Source: Cyprinodon diabolis (taxonomy: Eukaryota; Chordata; Actinopteri; Cyprinodontiformes; Cyprinodontidae). Taken from it: 64,000 nucleotides of DNA. Below, in pieces: positions 36,946 to 49,379 of this stretch. The notes under the pieces were generated by a model. It searched no databases. It was not told where the DNA came from and saw nothing but the letters and a program-made list of their open reading frames with translations. Positions within the stretch are counted from its first letter, which is position 1. Each line of letters begins with the position of its first letter. The stretch is from NCBI GenBank assembly GCA_030533445.1, contig CM060064.1:8142879-8206878 (forward strand), given 5' to 3'. Position numbers and translations under genes: made by a program.

Positions 36946-37260
36946 AAGAAGAATAGTAAATATACCTGCCGTTATGTTTCCAGTATCATCAGAAATACAG
37001 TAGCAGCAAGACCTAGCATTAGGTTGTTATTTACAAAAAAGAGCCGCTTGACGGCTCTGGATGCTTATTATATGTAAAAAAAATCCCCCCCAGAGTTAGA
37101 AAACAGTTTGATGCATATTGTCTAGTCTTAAATAAATCATAATTTGAATCCAGATTATGAAAAAGATATAATTTTACTTTATTGTGCACTCCTGCTATAA
37201 AATCTTATTTAAGAGAGGAATAAAAACACATGGAGCCACCAACATACACACAGGACTGTA

Positions 37261-37554
37261 CACTGGAAAAAAATTCAAAATCTAAATAAGTCATTTTTTC
37301 TTAAAATAAGTGCATTTGTTCTTGAATTGAGGTGATAAAAGAGACATTTTGCCAATGGAACAAGACAATTTATATTTAAAATAAGGAAACACAGCTGCAT
37401 TGTCTTATTTCAAGTGTATATTATCTAGTTATTTTATTTTAAGAGTAAAAATACTCATTCGATTGGCAAATTATCTCATTTGCTTATTAAAATCAAGGGT
37501 AAATACACTTAATTTAAGAATTTTTTTACTTATTTCTAGATAGTTTTTCCAGTG
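37261..37554. mobile_element. CACTG foldback element, copy 8 (294 bp)
   Basis: Complete copy, CACTGGAAAAAA to TTTTTCCAGTG, flanked on both sides by TA (37259-37260, 37555-37556). It is the most intact example of the family here. Confidence 0.88.
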
Positions 37555-37659
37555 TATGCTCTAGGTCTAGTTTCTATGTTCTGCCTCCATCATAGGACTG
37601 AGGATAAAGGATTTGTACCTGTTCTACCAGTCAGTTTACAGCAGACAGCACACTCACAC

Positions 37660-38860
37660 CTTGATAACGTCCATTGCAATTAGTTGTTCACTGCGATGAA
37701 ACAAATTGCATGTGGTCAACTGGAAATTTCATTAAGGGAGATTTTCCTCCAGCCCTTGTTATCGCTTCTGCGTATTAATATTTTCTTAGCCTCAAGGATG
37801 GATGAATTGCAAAGGTCTCTTTTTTTTCTCTCCAACACAAAAGCTAGGCCAACCCCACAGTCTGTGTTCTCCCATGATCCATGCTTGCTAAAGTTGTGTG
37901 TAAACCCTAACTAGATGCTGAAATAACATTTTAACTAAAGTGGCAAATGCCTCCATTTCTCAAGTCTCCCTTTGTGCCATTTCCTCCTCTTTTTAAATGG
38001 CTACGGTTACATGTGCTGAAATGAAAAGATAGCTACGCTCCGCCTTCGTTTCTGTTTTTTTTTTCTTCCTCTACCTCTCTTCCTTTTTCTAAGGCTCGAG
38101 CATCTGCTATTGGGAGACTAAATAACAGAAATATGCAGGAATCGCACACTAATTCCCCTCAGAGATGGATCTTGGCTGGTGCCCTGTCATAAATCAGAGA
38201 ATTTTGATATGAAATGAGGCAAGCTGCTCTAATCATTTCTGCATTTCAAATTGGATCACTGGCTCAATCGCTTGGCTTTTTAAACTGCTTGCCTAAGAGC
38301 AAATGTGAGGTGGGAGATAATTCAGCTGAAATCTCTGCCTGCTCTGCGAGGCAGTTAGTTTACTGCTTGAGTGCAAAAGAATGCACCCCCCCCCCCTTCT
38401 CTCTCTCTTTCTTTCTTTCTTTCTTTTCTTCCCTCAGCCCATCTTTCCCTTTTCAACTTTGTTAAATTGACTTTTCATTTTAAAATCGATTAAACTGAGA
38501 GAGTCACCGCTGTTCCCCGGAATCTTCAAAGGGACACCCATCACATGTGCCTTTATTTGACTGCTGCTATCATGGCGCCGCTATGAGCAGTAAATATTTT
38601 CTCATTTAAATCACCTTTTATCCCGCTGACTGGACTGTAAGCATCAAAGTTCATGTGCAGCATTTGCTATTTCTTATTTGGCTCCATTGAAATGCACTCA
38701 GTGGCCGTATTTATTCTGACTATGGGTGGCATGGCATGCTTTCTGTATGTTCACTTGCCTTTTTTTACGCCATAATGAAGCTGAGTGATGACAGGCTGTT
38801 TGGGATTTTGATTCAGAAGCTCTTCTTAATTATAAATAGCACATCCTAACAATGTGTTGT
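37660..38860. promoter_or_regulatory. Candidate cluster of conserved non-coding elements
   Basis: About 1.2 kb with almost no repeats apart from a C8 and CTTT run at 38388-38428. It contains AAATTGGATCACTGG, GATAATTCAGCTGAAATC, TTTTAAAATCGATTAAAC and TTCTTAATTATAAATAGCA. Chance frames of 76 and 83 codons lie inside. Its position in the large zfpm2 intron fits an enhancer role, but this is inference. Confidence 0.38.
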
Positions 38861-39179
38861 CCTGAATAGGGAGCTAACTAAGCTAAAGAAAGGAGGAGAG
38901 AGGAGTGGGAATACAGTAGAGCATCACTGTTTGACAAGACCTTCAGGCACAATGAGGTTCTCCAGCTCTGAACTTAAGCAGCTTGTTAAAAATCTCTTCC
39001 TTTACTTTTCTTATCTTATATACTTTCCTTTTAGTTGGACTAACTTTATTATTTATTATATTTTAAATATATTATTAAATAGTCCACAAATTCCAGAACA
39101 AAAGCATGAAACAAAACAACATGGCAGTAGTTCATCGATTAAGTGAGATGCAGAATCGAAGAGACAATCCCAAAACCCC
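38861..39179. other. Intronic sequence, no gene seen
   Basis: AT-rich; nothing recognised. Confidence 0.5.
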
Positions 39180-39392
39180 TGATAATAATTTAACTTTATT
39201 GATCTATATTTCTGATTTTCACCCATCCCCTTGGAAAGCAGTGGGCTGCCATTGTGCGGCGCCCGGGGAGCAGTGTGGGGTTATGGGTCTTTGCTCAGGG
39301 ATCTAGAGTGGCAGTCTGTGGGAGTTGGGCTAGAACTCAGAACTTCTGGATTCCAAGCTCTATGCCCTAAGCACTAGACCGCCACTCCCCAG
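39180..39392 (-). mobile_element. tRNA-headed SINE, complete inverted copy
   Basis: On the minus strand: head GGAGTGGCGGTCTAGTGCTT, worn B box GAGTTCTAGCCC, body words AGACTGCCACTCTAG and CAGCCCACTGC, then AAGGGGATGGGT and an (ATT)-rich end. Collinear with 56960-57185. Confidence 0.8.
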
Positions 39393-39734
39393 CTCAAATA
39401 TAGATATATAAATATCAGAGCATGGGAACAGAGTGGAGCGCCGCACCTCGCAATTCCCACTCCGCGATCAGGAGGATGTTCGCTCAAAGTTGTGCAAGGA
39501 CGCTCCGCTCAAAATCTGCTCAGCGCTCACCTTAATCTTCCCGCCCTTCCGGCGAAATCACTCCATGCTCGCTCAAATTTTCAGGAGAAGGCATTTTATG
39601 ACATTTGATTATTTGATTAAGTGTAAAAAAAATCACACTTACATCAAATAAATGTTATTTTACAAATGTTATGTTGGATTAAGAAGCCTTTTCTATAAAA
39701 TGCCATTTTATTCTAACCTAGATCATTTCTAGGA

Positions 39735-39832
39735 GGACTGCTTTTTACTTTCACTAAAGTAAAAAATGTTGTAGCGCTACTCTTAATTGAGTCCATTTCT
39801 CTGCTACTCCACCCACCTCTACAGGTAAAAAG
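39735..39832. repeat. Fragment of hAT-like 'ACTTTCACTAAAGT' repeat
   Basis: GCTTTTTACTTTCACTAAAG through CTGCTACTCCACCCACCTCT resembles the end of a frequent fish DNA element whose terminus reads like CTCCACCACTG. Short and worn. The preceding 39430-39590 is GC-rich with repeated GCTC words and may belong to it. Confidence 0.45.
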
Positions 39833-42351
39833 AATTTGTATCTTTTGAAAATGTAAAATTATAGCAGCATCACTAAAGATTTATCTGTCATTATTTAAAA
39901 GAACTGCATATCATCATGCAGCAACATTCTCCTGTGTTCTCCATAGAGCTGGATTATCCTCTCCTTCTAAAAGCCTGGATAAAATCTCCCATGTTTTCCA
40001 TCTTAGGAAAGCAAACCCGAAGGTTCAGCCACAACCCCAACATATATTTTAGAGAGAAAAGAGCAAATCACCAAAGAGAAGATTATATCCACATTAGAAA
40101 TACGGTGCCAGGATGAAGCTCTACTTCTCTTTAGAGGGAACCGAACTTCTTCTCAAGGGCAATGAAATCAGAATCAGCTCCAAATTTCAGTCAGTTTTCA
40201 TCCCCGGGCCTTCAGTTGTCTGCTAGAGATGGAAGATGAAGAAGGATTTGATTTTTCCAACACACAATGAGTCAAAGCATCTGTTAATCTTAACAATACG
40301 AAGGCTCCACTACAAGAACATGATTTGGTGTCCAGAACTAAATCAGACTCAAATAATCATCCGATGAAGGCTGTGGAAAAGAGATACTGTGACTTGGTGA
40401 CACAAAAACAGCAAATGTGACAAAATTAAAAGTCTGATTTCCAAAAGAGTTCAGTCCTAAAACTGAAACAAAAGGCTGTGCATGCTTATGAAAACATCTT
40501 TTCCATGTTTACCCCCCAAACACAGCTTTGTTTTGTGTTGAATAATTAGAAACTTAGTAATTATAGAAAAAAAGACGTTCTTTTTTCTTGTCTCTTTGTT
40601 TGGTGTGACAGAGACCTGCCATCTAAGCAGGGGTGTGCAGACTTTTGACAGCCATTGCCTTTCATGTCCACCTTCCTTAGGCGCTAACATACAGGCTCAA
40701 TATAACCGTTTCTCTTTGTGAGAGCAAACTCTACGACCGGGAGGCGTGAGCATTGGTTTTACTATCTAAAATGTACTGACGACTATTTGAAGTTGTAAAC
40801 AAGTGAAAGCCTTATTTGTAATGCATGTGCTCCCGGACTTAATCGTGTCTTGGAGGTAGAGCACACACCTTGTGTTTGGCTTCGGTCCGGGGACCGAATG
40901 CAGCCCTGTCGCTTCACTACTCACTATTTGAATTACTCCAAATTTCCCATTTCAATTCCTTTGGGAAGAACTTGTTTGATCTTCTGCATGCAAGTTGAGT
41001 CTGACTCCCGAGCAGCAGGAAGCTGCATGTGGGGAACATAATAGAGAACCCCAAGTCAGTAATGTTCACCTGCATGGATATTACCGTGGCCCCTGGGGGT
41101 CAAGGTGGCAGGTGGCGCATTCTCTGGACAGACCATCTTCTTTTTTTCTGTCTCCTGCTTGGAATAAACACACAGGCTTTAGGATTTCTTCAGAGGAAGA
41201 AATGGAAACTGAGGAGCCAATCAGTCAATGGGGTCACAACAAATCCCTGCTCTCATAACCACACATGGAAGACTAGGATCAGTCAGAGGCAGTAAATAAA
41301 GACAAACAATAAAGTAGAAGGCATGATGCTTGAATAAAGCCTCTGACTTAAGATAAACCTTGGTGCCCCCCTTTAGGTATTGGATTTTAATATTCTTTTG
41401 AACTCCCTGCTCTTCACTTGTGCAGTTAGAAAATTTCCCGATCCTTTAGAAAGGCATCTAGTGTGTGATTTTCTATATTATAGAAGACTCTCTGTTCCAT
41501 ACATTTCAGTGTAACGATACGTTTAGAATTGTACCGGCTATAGTTTAAGGTTCAGTAGATGGAAATTAAGACGTAGGAGAGGAAACATGAAACGTCGGAG
41601 CTGTGCGCTAACGACATACAGAACCAGCCAGCAGTTATTTGAAATCTGCACCACCTCGCCACCTTCGGCTGCACCGTTCAGCGGTTTGATCCCTGCATGC
41701 ACTTCAGAGAAATGGGCTCTTATTAAACCCAAGGAGAAAAAAAACCCTCACAATATTTACACCAAGTTAAGTAAATAAGATAAAGATGGTGAACTTGGTC
41801 CTCGCTGAATGCATTAGACTTGAACTTTCTTATCAGAGGCTCAGCACACGCACTGTTAAAAGATGGGTTTCTCAAGCTGGAAAATGGTCTTTGTTACCCA
41901 ATTAATCTGCCGACAAGCCCGCAGTATAATATTACTACTTCAACAGCTTCATACAAATCCATCTAATGAGGTGCTGCTGGACCACCAGGAAGGGAATGGA
42001 CACTCTCCAGACCTTTCCTGTCTTTAGCACCGATCAGATTTCTTATCTTCAATGCTAACCTCCTTTCTCTGTTTTGTTTTTTCAAATGAGAAGACTGGAT
42101 TTCGATTCATCTGAACAGGGCCTGGTTGACCCGAAACCAACAAGGCTGACAATCCAAAGGCATTAATGTTTTAGGGGAATCATATTCAAATGTCAAATCA
42201 TTCTGGCCTAAACATGTATATAAATGTACTCTTTATCAGACAATATTGTCCCAAAATTTAGAAAATTTGTCTTTTTTTTTGTTATCTTAAGCAGGCCAGT
42301 TAGATATACGTCAGCCTGAACACCTAAGTTCGGCCAATCATATATCAAAGG
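39833..42351. other. Intronic sequence, no gene seen
   Basis: About 2.5 kb of mixed unique sequence. Overlapping 87- and 88-codon frames at 40995-41295 share no family features. Confidence 0.5.
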
Positions 42352-42717
42352 TCATCTGTCAGTTAAGTTTTTTTGGTCATAGCATCTTGATTCATATGTC
42401 GCAGCTAATATACGCAACGGTTGAAATAAGAATGATTTCCTTTCCCATTGAGTTGCGTCCCAGTGTTCACAGGGATGGACGTCTGTGTCTTCAGCAGGCG
42501 TAGAGCTAACAGAACTGGCAGCGTTGCGAGGCAAGGGCTCAAACACGTACAGCTGGAAGCCTTCTGCACCAAACCAAGCTTCTGCCGCCCTGGCGTCCTC
42601 TTCCACAACATCTTCGTCCCCGCTTTCCTCCTCTAAATAAAAAATGTATGACGGAGGAGACTCATCCACGACCTCCGACACTAAACTCTCCTCCTCTTGC
42701 ATGTTTCCTCTGTCCAT
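42352..42717 (-). pseudogene. Acidic ORF, possible transposon-encoded fragment
   Basis: A 121-codon frame with an ATG start. The N-terminal half is strongly acidic (EEESGDEDVVEEDARAAE), followed by FQLYVFEPLPRNA and a Cys/Trp-containing segment, HPCEHWDATQWERK. The layout (acidic start, YxFEPL-type motif, then Cys/His/Trp) recalls proteins with a P2X7-like cytoplasmic domain encoded by some fish DNA elements, but the expected Cys cluster is incomplete. A perfect hairpin lies 36 bp upstream of its start and a hAT insertion beyond that. Function unknown; it may be a dead transposon gene. Confidence 0.35.
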
Positions 42718-42753
42718 AGCGTTCCTTGACAGTGTCGTTTCTAAGTCACCAAT

Positions 42754-42805
42754 TTAGTGCTAGTTGGTCCCAATGGAATTTCCAATTGGGACCAACTAGC
42801 ACTAA
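42754..42805. repeat. Perfect 21-bp inverted repeat (hairpin)
   Basis: Left arm 42754-42774 and right arm 42785-42805 are exact inverse copies, beginning TTAGTGCTAGTTGGTCCC and ending GGGACCAACTAGCACTAA, around a 10-base spacer that is itself nearly palindromic. Confidence 0.95.
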
Positions 42806-43020
42806 GTTGCTAACTGGTTAGGAAGATGCTTCGGAGACACCGGCCGCAATCAAACTTGCTTGCGAACCTTCTGCCACAACAATCCCGCCTTTATTCACAT
42901 TCACTTTATTCACTCATGTAAAGTCGGGCACCACTCGGGAGAATTCGGAAATGAAACGGTTGGAGCAGCCGTTTCCCTACGACTTTAATGGCTGGTTAGA
43001 GGATGTGGGGAGCTATCAAG

Positions 43021-43395
43021 TAGAGACTGACATTTTTTCGGGAATCCCATGGGTCACGGGATTCCCGTGGGATGGGAGTCAGTATTAGTAACGATCACGG
43101 GATTGGGACGGTACAGGATTAAACATTAACGGGAGCAGACGGGAGCGGGAGCAAACCAATAGTAACTTCCGCTCTGAGTTTTTCACCCGCGCTCAAAAAC
43201 AACAAGAATGGGAGTGGTGCAGGAGCAGGAGTCATTCTGAATGGGAGCGGGATGGGAGTGGGAGTAATTTCACCAGGAGTGGGACGGAAAAGGATTTAGA
43301 TTTCTACTCTGGCCCAGGATCGGGACGGGACACCATTTTTTTCTGTGGGAGTGGGACGGGACAGGAGTGAAAATACACTCCCGTGTCAGTCTCTA
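43021..43395. mobile_element. hAT non-autonomous element (375 bp) with 8-bp target duplication
   Basis: Ends are TAGAGACTGAC and GTCAGTCTCTA, exact inverted repeats of 11 bp, in agreement with the hAT terminal pattern. The 8-mer CTATCAAG occurs directly outside both ends (43013-43020 and 43396-43403). The interior is G-rich with GGGAGCGGGA-like words and has no ORF. A perfect duplication suggests a relatively young insertion. Confidence 0.93.
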
Positions 43396-43403
43396 CTATC
43401 AAG

Positions 43404-45939
43404 GTCTTGCAGCAGGGGTTGGCATCCCTGCAGGGTGCCTATCCTTCTTGGAAAATGGAGCTAAGCCTCTGCAATTCTCTCCTTTCCTCTTGGCTAATGC
43501 AACCAGGAGAGTAAACCTCTATAATTTGTAACAGTGACCTGCGGAGTCAAGAAAAAAATGGGATGTAAAGAATATTAGTATATAGAACAGGTCTTTTTTG
43601 TCAACGTCCGCCATCCCCGGCTTCCTTTAAACGTTTTAGATGTCGTCCCTGTTCAGACAAACCCAGCAAGTTCCAAATGAAAATAATGAAAACGACGTCC
43701 AGCTTCTCTCCAGAAACTTGTCTCAACATCGCATCCCAAATGACTACAGCCATGACAGTGACAGATGGCAAAGCAGCTGGCACCACTCAACTCTGTTTCT
43801 CTTCTCTTTTCTTTATTCCCCCCCCTGCACCTTTGCTGCTCTGGAGGTCTGTGGTGTATTGAAGTCGTGTATGATCAGTCACTGGGGAAGACATATTGCG
43901 TGCAGTAAAACAAGGCGCTGTGTGTTTAAGCGGTGAAGCCCTCCGTTTTGCGTTAGTGGCCCTAAGCACATTCTGTAAAGATGGAGATGAGGCTTTTCTT
44001 ACTTGCTGGCTGCTTTTAAGCTCATTAGATAACAGCTAAAGAAGATCTTCCACCAGCTGTGGTCTGAATTTATAAAACGCCTGCAATGAATATGTGAGTC
44101 CAATGCCAGGGCAAACAGAGCCCTTGTTTTTGGACATACATGTGTCTCTAAAGCTGTTTTTTTAAGTAGGTTAAATGTCACTAAATGGCACTAAAATCTC
44201 TGGAATTTCAGTATTTTTTTTTAAACCTAATGAACTGAAACCATGTAATAGAAGAGAGACAGGAAGAGACAGATCAGCTCTATAAATGTTAATAACAATG
44301 TCAATTTTTTAACTTTAATTTGAAACAAACCTATAAAAATGTGTTCTCTGATTTAAACATTCAGATTAATGTGTATTAATGATAGTTTACTTTAAGATGT
44401 TTAAAGTTGTCTGGAGTTTTTTGAAGCATTGACTAGGAGCCCACTGCTGCTCCTCTGACTGTTGCTGCACACTGCCGACCAGCTGGGTGAAATAAGGCAG
44501 AAAAACCATCTCCTTAGCTTACAAGGAAGACAGTCAGACAATTTTTTTTTTCATAAAAATTTATGATTTGAGCTTTTCTGTTTATAGTAACCAGTAGAGA
44601 TAAATGGATACACCATTATTTTAGCCCAATATTAAAGTTTTTTTCCTTGTATTGGTATCATAGAAGGCCATGCCTGCAGGAACATTAAATTATTTAACTG
44701 GATTTAAAAATGCTCTTTTTTTAAGCGAATGGCTGTCTAATGATGATCTCTAAACAGCTACGTTTTCTTGAAAAACTCTGCAGATTCTATTCTTAAAACA
44801 TTTGATCAGAAGATGCAGCATATATACAGTTATATCAGGTATAACAGGAATTGGATTCCTATGAGGCTCGTTTTGTAAAATTGAAATCACCATTACAAAA
44901 AATCAAGAAAAACACCAGCCTTTAAATATGCATCAAACAAACAGATTTTTGTAAGCCTACACCACTGTGATAAAAGTTTATTGGTCTGATGTAAAATAAT
45001 CTTAAATGTTGAGTTTTCTTTAGCTGTAAGCAGATTTAGGTTAGTAAATGTAATGAACCCATCTGATTTATTGAATTTGGCTGCATATAATATAAACATT
45101 AAGCTATAGAATGTGACTGTTTTGGTTTATTGAATAATAAATAATAATGAATAACTTCAATTTATTATAAAGCATCAATTCTAACCCTTCCAATAGTGAT
45201 AAATTAGACCTGCATGACGTACAGTTATATTTTACTAAATTAAACACCTTTAATTTGATAGCATTAATATATTAATATAGGTTACTTGATAAGGTATAAA
45301 TTAAACATTTCAAAGAAAACTTATCTTCTGTCTTACTGCTATCATTTATGTCCCAGTGATGTTTACTTGGGCTATAATTAAATCTTGAAAGGCCACTAAC
45401 TAATGATCTCATTGCTAAATGAGCGCCTTTTGGTTTTGTGTTATGATGAAGTCACCATATGTTTGAGGAAACCATGCAGCCATTACCGTACAGTAAACAC
45501 AAAGCAAATCAGTGGCTCCTGTTGTGCTTATCAGGCCGTCTGCCATATCAGTTATGGTAGTTGTGATGAACAGCAAAATGTCAGGTTCACTTGTAGATCA
45601 AGTCAACCATGTTTTATCTGTCAAACGATGAGGCTCAGCTGCAGCCGGAACAGGCCGGCCGACTGCCTGTTTGACGGTTAATGTGTAGAGGAGTGGGCGG
45701 TCATGGCTTCCAGCTATGCACAGAAAAACTTTAAAGATACAGGCTTGGAAATAAAATTTAAAAAATGGAAAGATTATTTATTTTTTTCTGATTCAAAAAC
45801 ATGTATCAAGTGTTTTCTAAATCCCAAACCTAAAAGGCTCTGCTTTGATATTTCCACCTTTTTCCCTTCAAAGCCATCAACGACGCCATCGATAAATCTA
45901 GGGACACCACTGAGTGAGGCAAAGCGGGCCAGATAATTA
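43404..45939. other. Intronic sequence, no gene seen
   Basis: AT-rich from 44160 to 45400. The 92-codon Cys-rich frame at 45403-45681 has no recognisable domain and lies in sequence that could be conserved non-coding DNA. Confidence 0.45.
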
Positions 45940-46210
45940 CAATTTCACCCATCTGAAGAGACCGCGTCTCTGATATTGGTTTAAACCCAAGAAATAATTG
46001 GTGCGTGCAATCACAGATTGGTTCTCCGCCTAAAATTTGGGCCCATTATTTCATTAGACGAAGCGCTGTTCGCCGTGCCAAAATTATTTGTGTGTCCAAC
46101 ACAGAAATTTAAATCCCGTTAGTTGTGATAATGTTGAGCATTTTCAAACCGTATCTGAGACAGTGGGACTTTCATTTGCAAAGCAAAGGCCACGTTTAGA
46201 TGGGGATATA
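45940..46210. promoter_or_regulatory. Candidate conserved non-coding element
   Basis: Unique sequence with CCCAAGAAATAATTGGTGCG, TGGGCCCATTATTTCATTAG, AAAATTATTTGTGTGTCC and TTTCATTTGCAAAGC (octamer-like ATTTGCA). Non-coding and non-repetitive; conservation is not tested. Confidence 0.4.
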
Positions 46211-46477
46211 AAGAAGACGTAAATACCTCAGTCTTTCTTTCTTTCTATAAGTTTATTGGTTGTTTGTTTTTGTATTTGCATATTTGATGCATACGTGTGT
46301 GTGCATGATTTAGCAGCTATGCTACAGAGAGGTCCTATCCTGGGGTGCCTTCTTGCATATGTAATTGGATGTTACTGTAAATAATTGCCTGGGCATGTGC
46401 CAGTGTGATGATGGTTTATGATTTGTGCGTGTCTGTGCGTGCGTGCAATCTTTCTGTATGTTTGTCTGTTTCTATAT

Positions 46478-46506
46478 GTAGTCAGTGTGTGTGTGTGTGT
46501 GTGTGA
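46478..46506. repeat. (GT)n microsatellite
   Basis: About ten GT units after AGTCA; a matching (CA)n run lies at 46711-46742. Confidence 0.9.
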
Positions 46507-46742
46507 GCACATCTGCCCCATCCGTACTCCACTCTCAAGTCCCACTGATTCTCCTTTCCAGCCATGTTGAATCCTCTTTTCCTTATCAGGCGAGCCCAGG
46601 CCTGCATCAGGCTCTCCTTGCTATGACAGAGGCTACAACAATAGGCCTGCGATACCGCTGCTTAGCGCTGCGTTTCGGAGGGGAAACCTGCCACGGGCGC
46701 AGATTAACTACAACACACACACACACGTACACACATACACAA

Positions 46743-47954
46743 AATAGATTGCAGCCTCCAAAACAAAACATTTTTCAGAATGCCTCCTCTTGATTAATGA
46801 AGCAATGACGAGAAGAAAAATATAATTTCTGAAACAGAAAAATCTGCCACCACTTGTTAAAGTTTGGGGTAGCTAACAATAAACATAGCATAGGGGGAGA
46901 GGGTGGGCAAAAGGGGGCTGAGATAAATAGCTTGAGTGAAGGGCTTAATAATTTCTGGATTGTTCTGCTTTTTGGGCCCATATTCCTACCCGTGTTCAAA
47001 ATTACACAATAATCACCCTCCATAGGCTGACAGCGTGTGCCTTTCCCACTCTGTCCCAGGTGAAAATTAGGACAGTATCTTGACATTTTTTGCTCCTCTG
47101 TAGTCTACGAGCTAAAGCTCTCTGTTCGCAGCCAAAAGCATCAGACGCCGCTCCTTCCCTCCCACTCGCCACCACCTTCACAACCGTCTCTTAAGACCTA
47201 AAACACGTGTAAAGAGGCGAGAGCACAGAGAATGTGTCTGTGTGCAGAAGTCTGTGTGCAGCTGCATCTGGTTCTGGTTTTTACACTGAAGCAGAATTTG
47301 AAGGTTGTCCGTGAATACAGATGTGAGAATAAACTGGTAGATTTACAGTAAATAAAGAATTATGACTTGGTTTTCAGCGTGGAGAAAAATCAATTGGCTG
47401 TTTTTTTTTAGAAAAAAAGCAGCAAAATCCTTCGAAATATTTTAAAATAACAAGCAGTTCCCTAATTTCTTATTTAGTTAGAGTTAACACTATCAAACTT
47501 ACTGTCCAGTAAAATCCTAGATGGTCAAATGCTGCGAAGGTTTAATTGATGTTTTATATATTTGGGGAGGTGTGGGCCAATTAGAGGTGATGAGTAAAGA
47601 AAAAGGGACAAGCTTTGGTTTCAGAACAGCAAAAAAAAAAGGTGTCTTAAAGGTTAATAGTAACTTTTTGTGAATTTTTTAACATTTTTTTCACCAGCAG
47701 CTCACTCTGGTTGCAAGTTTTTCTGAAAGAGGAGGTAGCCTGCTGCGGCTAAGCTAGTTAGCAGCTCGTAGCGAAGTTTGTAAACGTCTCAGAGCATAGT
47801 AACCTAACCCCAACCTTAAAAACAAAGAAAAAAAGGCTTTTATTTCAAACTAAATATCGACAATAATTTGAACTGCTTTAAAAATATTTTAACAATAACT
47901 ATATTTTATTACCCCAAACATAATATATGTACTACAGTTTTTATACATATTTAT
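46743..47954. other. Intronic sequence, no gene seen
   Basis: Mixed unique sequence; 103-codon minus frame at 46775-47086 not recognised. Confidence 0.5.
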
Positions 47955-48200
47955 TAGTGTTGCACCGATACCAGTATCGTGCAGGGGCCCGGTCCAGCAC
48001 TAAAATGGCGAAATCGGTATCGGCGAGTACCAACAAATAGGGCACAGATACCATTTTGATGTTTATATGTCACTTGAACGCAGCCTTCTCTCTCACGACA
48101 CTCACTAGAGTTAACTATTGGCCGGCTGCAGACCAATGAGAGCGGGCCAATAGCCGCTCTTAACCAATTCCGCCGTAGCTTTTTCCTGCTTTCATGCATA
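47955..48200. mobile_element. hAT-like element fragment (GATACC-type end)
   Basis: Begins TAGTGTTGCACCGATACCAG and continues with ATCGGTATCGGCGAGTACC, a terminal pattern frequent in fish hAT elements. The opposite terminus was not found. Confidence 0.55.
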
Positions 48201-48787
48201 ATATTTATGGAGTTGAGATAAAACTAAAATAATTTCCTTATCTACATTCTTATCTAAAATAGGCTACATAAGGTTTATTTTTCTATTGTTTTATTGTATC
48301 ATGTATGTGGTGCAAAAAGCATACAGCGTGAGACAAGTCTATAAAGCAAATGACTTTTTGGTTAATTACTCAGGCACTATGTTCAGGCAGCTAACACGAA
48401 TAAGGCAGTTTAAAGAAAATGTACTTCCCAAGTGTTTTTACAGCCATATGGGACTTATAAGCAAGGGTTGGTGCCTTCTTTCAGCCAGCTCTGTAGCAGT
48501 GTGCAGCAACATTTCTTTTATGTGGTAAAACAAGTAAACACATTATTTTATTAGTTAGTTCAACCAATAACTTTATGTTTTCTCTGCTTGTTCTTGTCAT
48601 AGTAGCTTTATCTCACCATGAGTTGAGCTGGTGCTGTCAAAAACTTTGTTTTTCAGTGTTTGGTCCTGTTTCTCCTCTAGACATATCTGTGGGTTCAGCT
48701 CTGTTTCATCCTTTTAGACCTTTAGAACCATTCCTTTGCTTTGCAAACATGGAAAATGTATAGATCAGAGTCTCTATGCTCTGTTTA
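48201..48787. other. Intronic sequence, possibly 5' part of the following repeat
   Basis: Frames of 80 and 62 codons at 48286-48763 are not recognised. Part of this may be more of the LINE-like repeat that follows. Confidence 0.4.
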
Positions 48788-49095
48788 TGTGTCTGCTTCT
48801 GTCTTCTTGAATCCCAGTCGGCCTCAATTGAAGGCCGCTCACACTGAGCCTGGTTCTACTGGAGGTTTCTTCCTGTTTAAGGAGAGTTTTTCCTCTTGAC
48901 TGTCACCACATACATGCTCAGTGTGAGGGATTGCTGTAGAGTCCAGACAGAGAGTTAGCAAATGCATGCTATCGCCACATTGATTGAATCCTGCAAAATC
49001 GGTTGGTTTTTAACAATCTGACTTTATTTTCTCTATGAAATGCCTTGAGGTGACCTTTGTTGTGAAATAGGGCTATACAAATAAACTGTAGTGAA
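48788..49095 (+). mobile_element. L2-tailed repeat, copy
   Basis: Contains CCGCTCACACTGAGCCTGGT, TACTGGAGGTTTCTTCC and the 3' end CCTTGAGGTGACCTTTGTTG then ATACAAATAAACTGTAGTGA. Slightly more diverged than the copies at 51080 and 58170. Confidence 0.8.
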
Positions 49096-49379
49096 TAGAA
49101 CTTTACAGTAGGAGAAGTAAATGCTACTTTTTAATCGTAAACAAAAATATAAAATCATGAAAATTTTCCTTATCTTCAAGGCTCTTGTAGAATAAAACCT
49201 GACATAACAGCAAGCTGAGCTAATTCAGTAATGTGAAGACAGAAGACAAGATCGAAAAAAAAAAAACAAAACAAAAAAACACCAAAGCATGATAGATGCT
49301 ATCTGGAATTAAGCAAGCTTTATGCTTTTCAATTAGTGTGTAATTTGTACTAAAAGGTCCTCAAAACACATAACAACCA

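Noticed and set aside
40995..41295. Overlapping 87- and 88-codon frames
   Set aside because: No recognisable motif and mutual overlap in different frames.
45403..45681. Cys-rich 92-codon plus frame
   Set aside because: Cys spacing matches no finger or secreted-peptide family I know; no signal peptide or splice sites.
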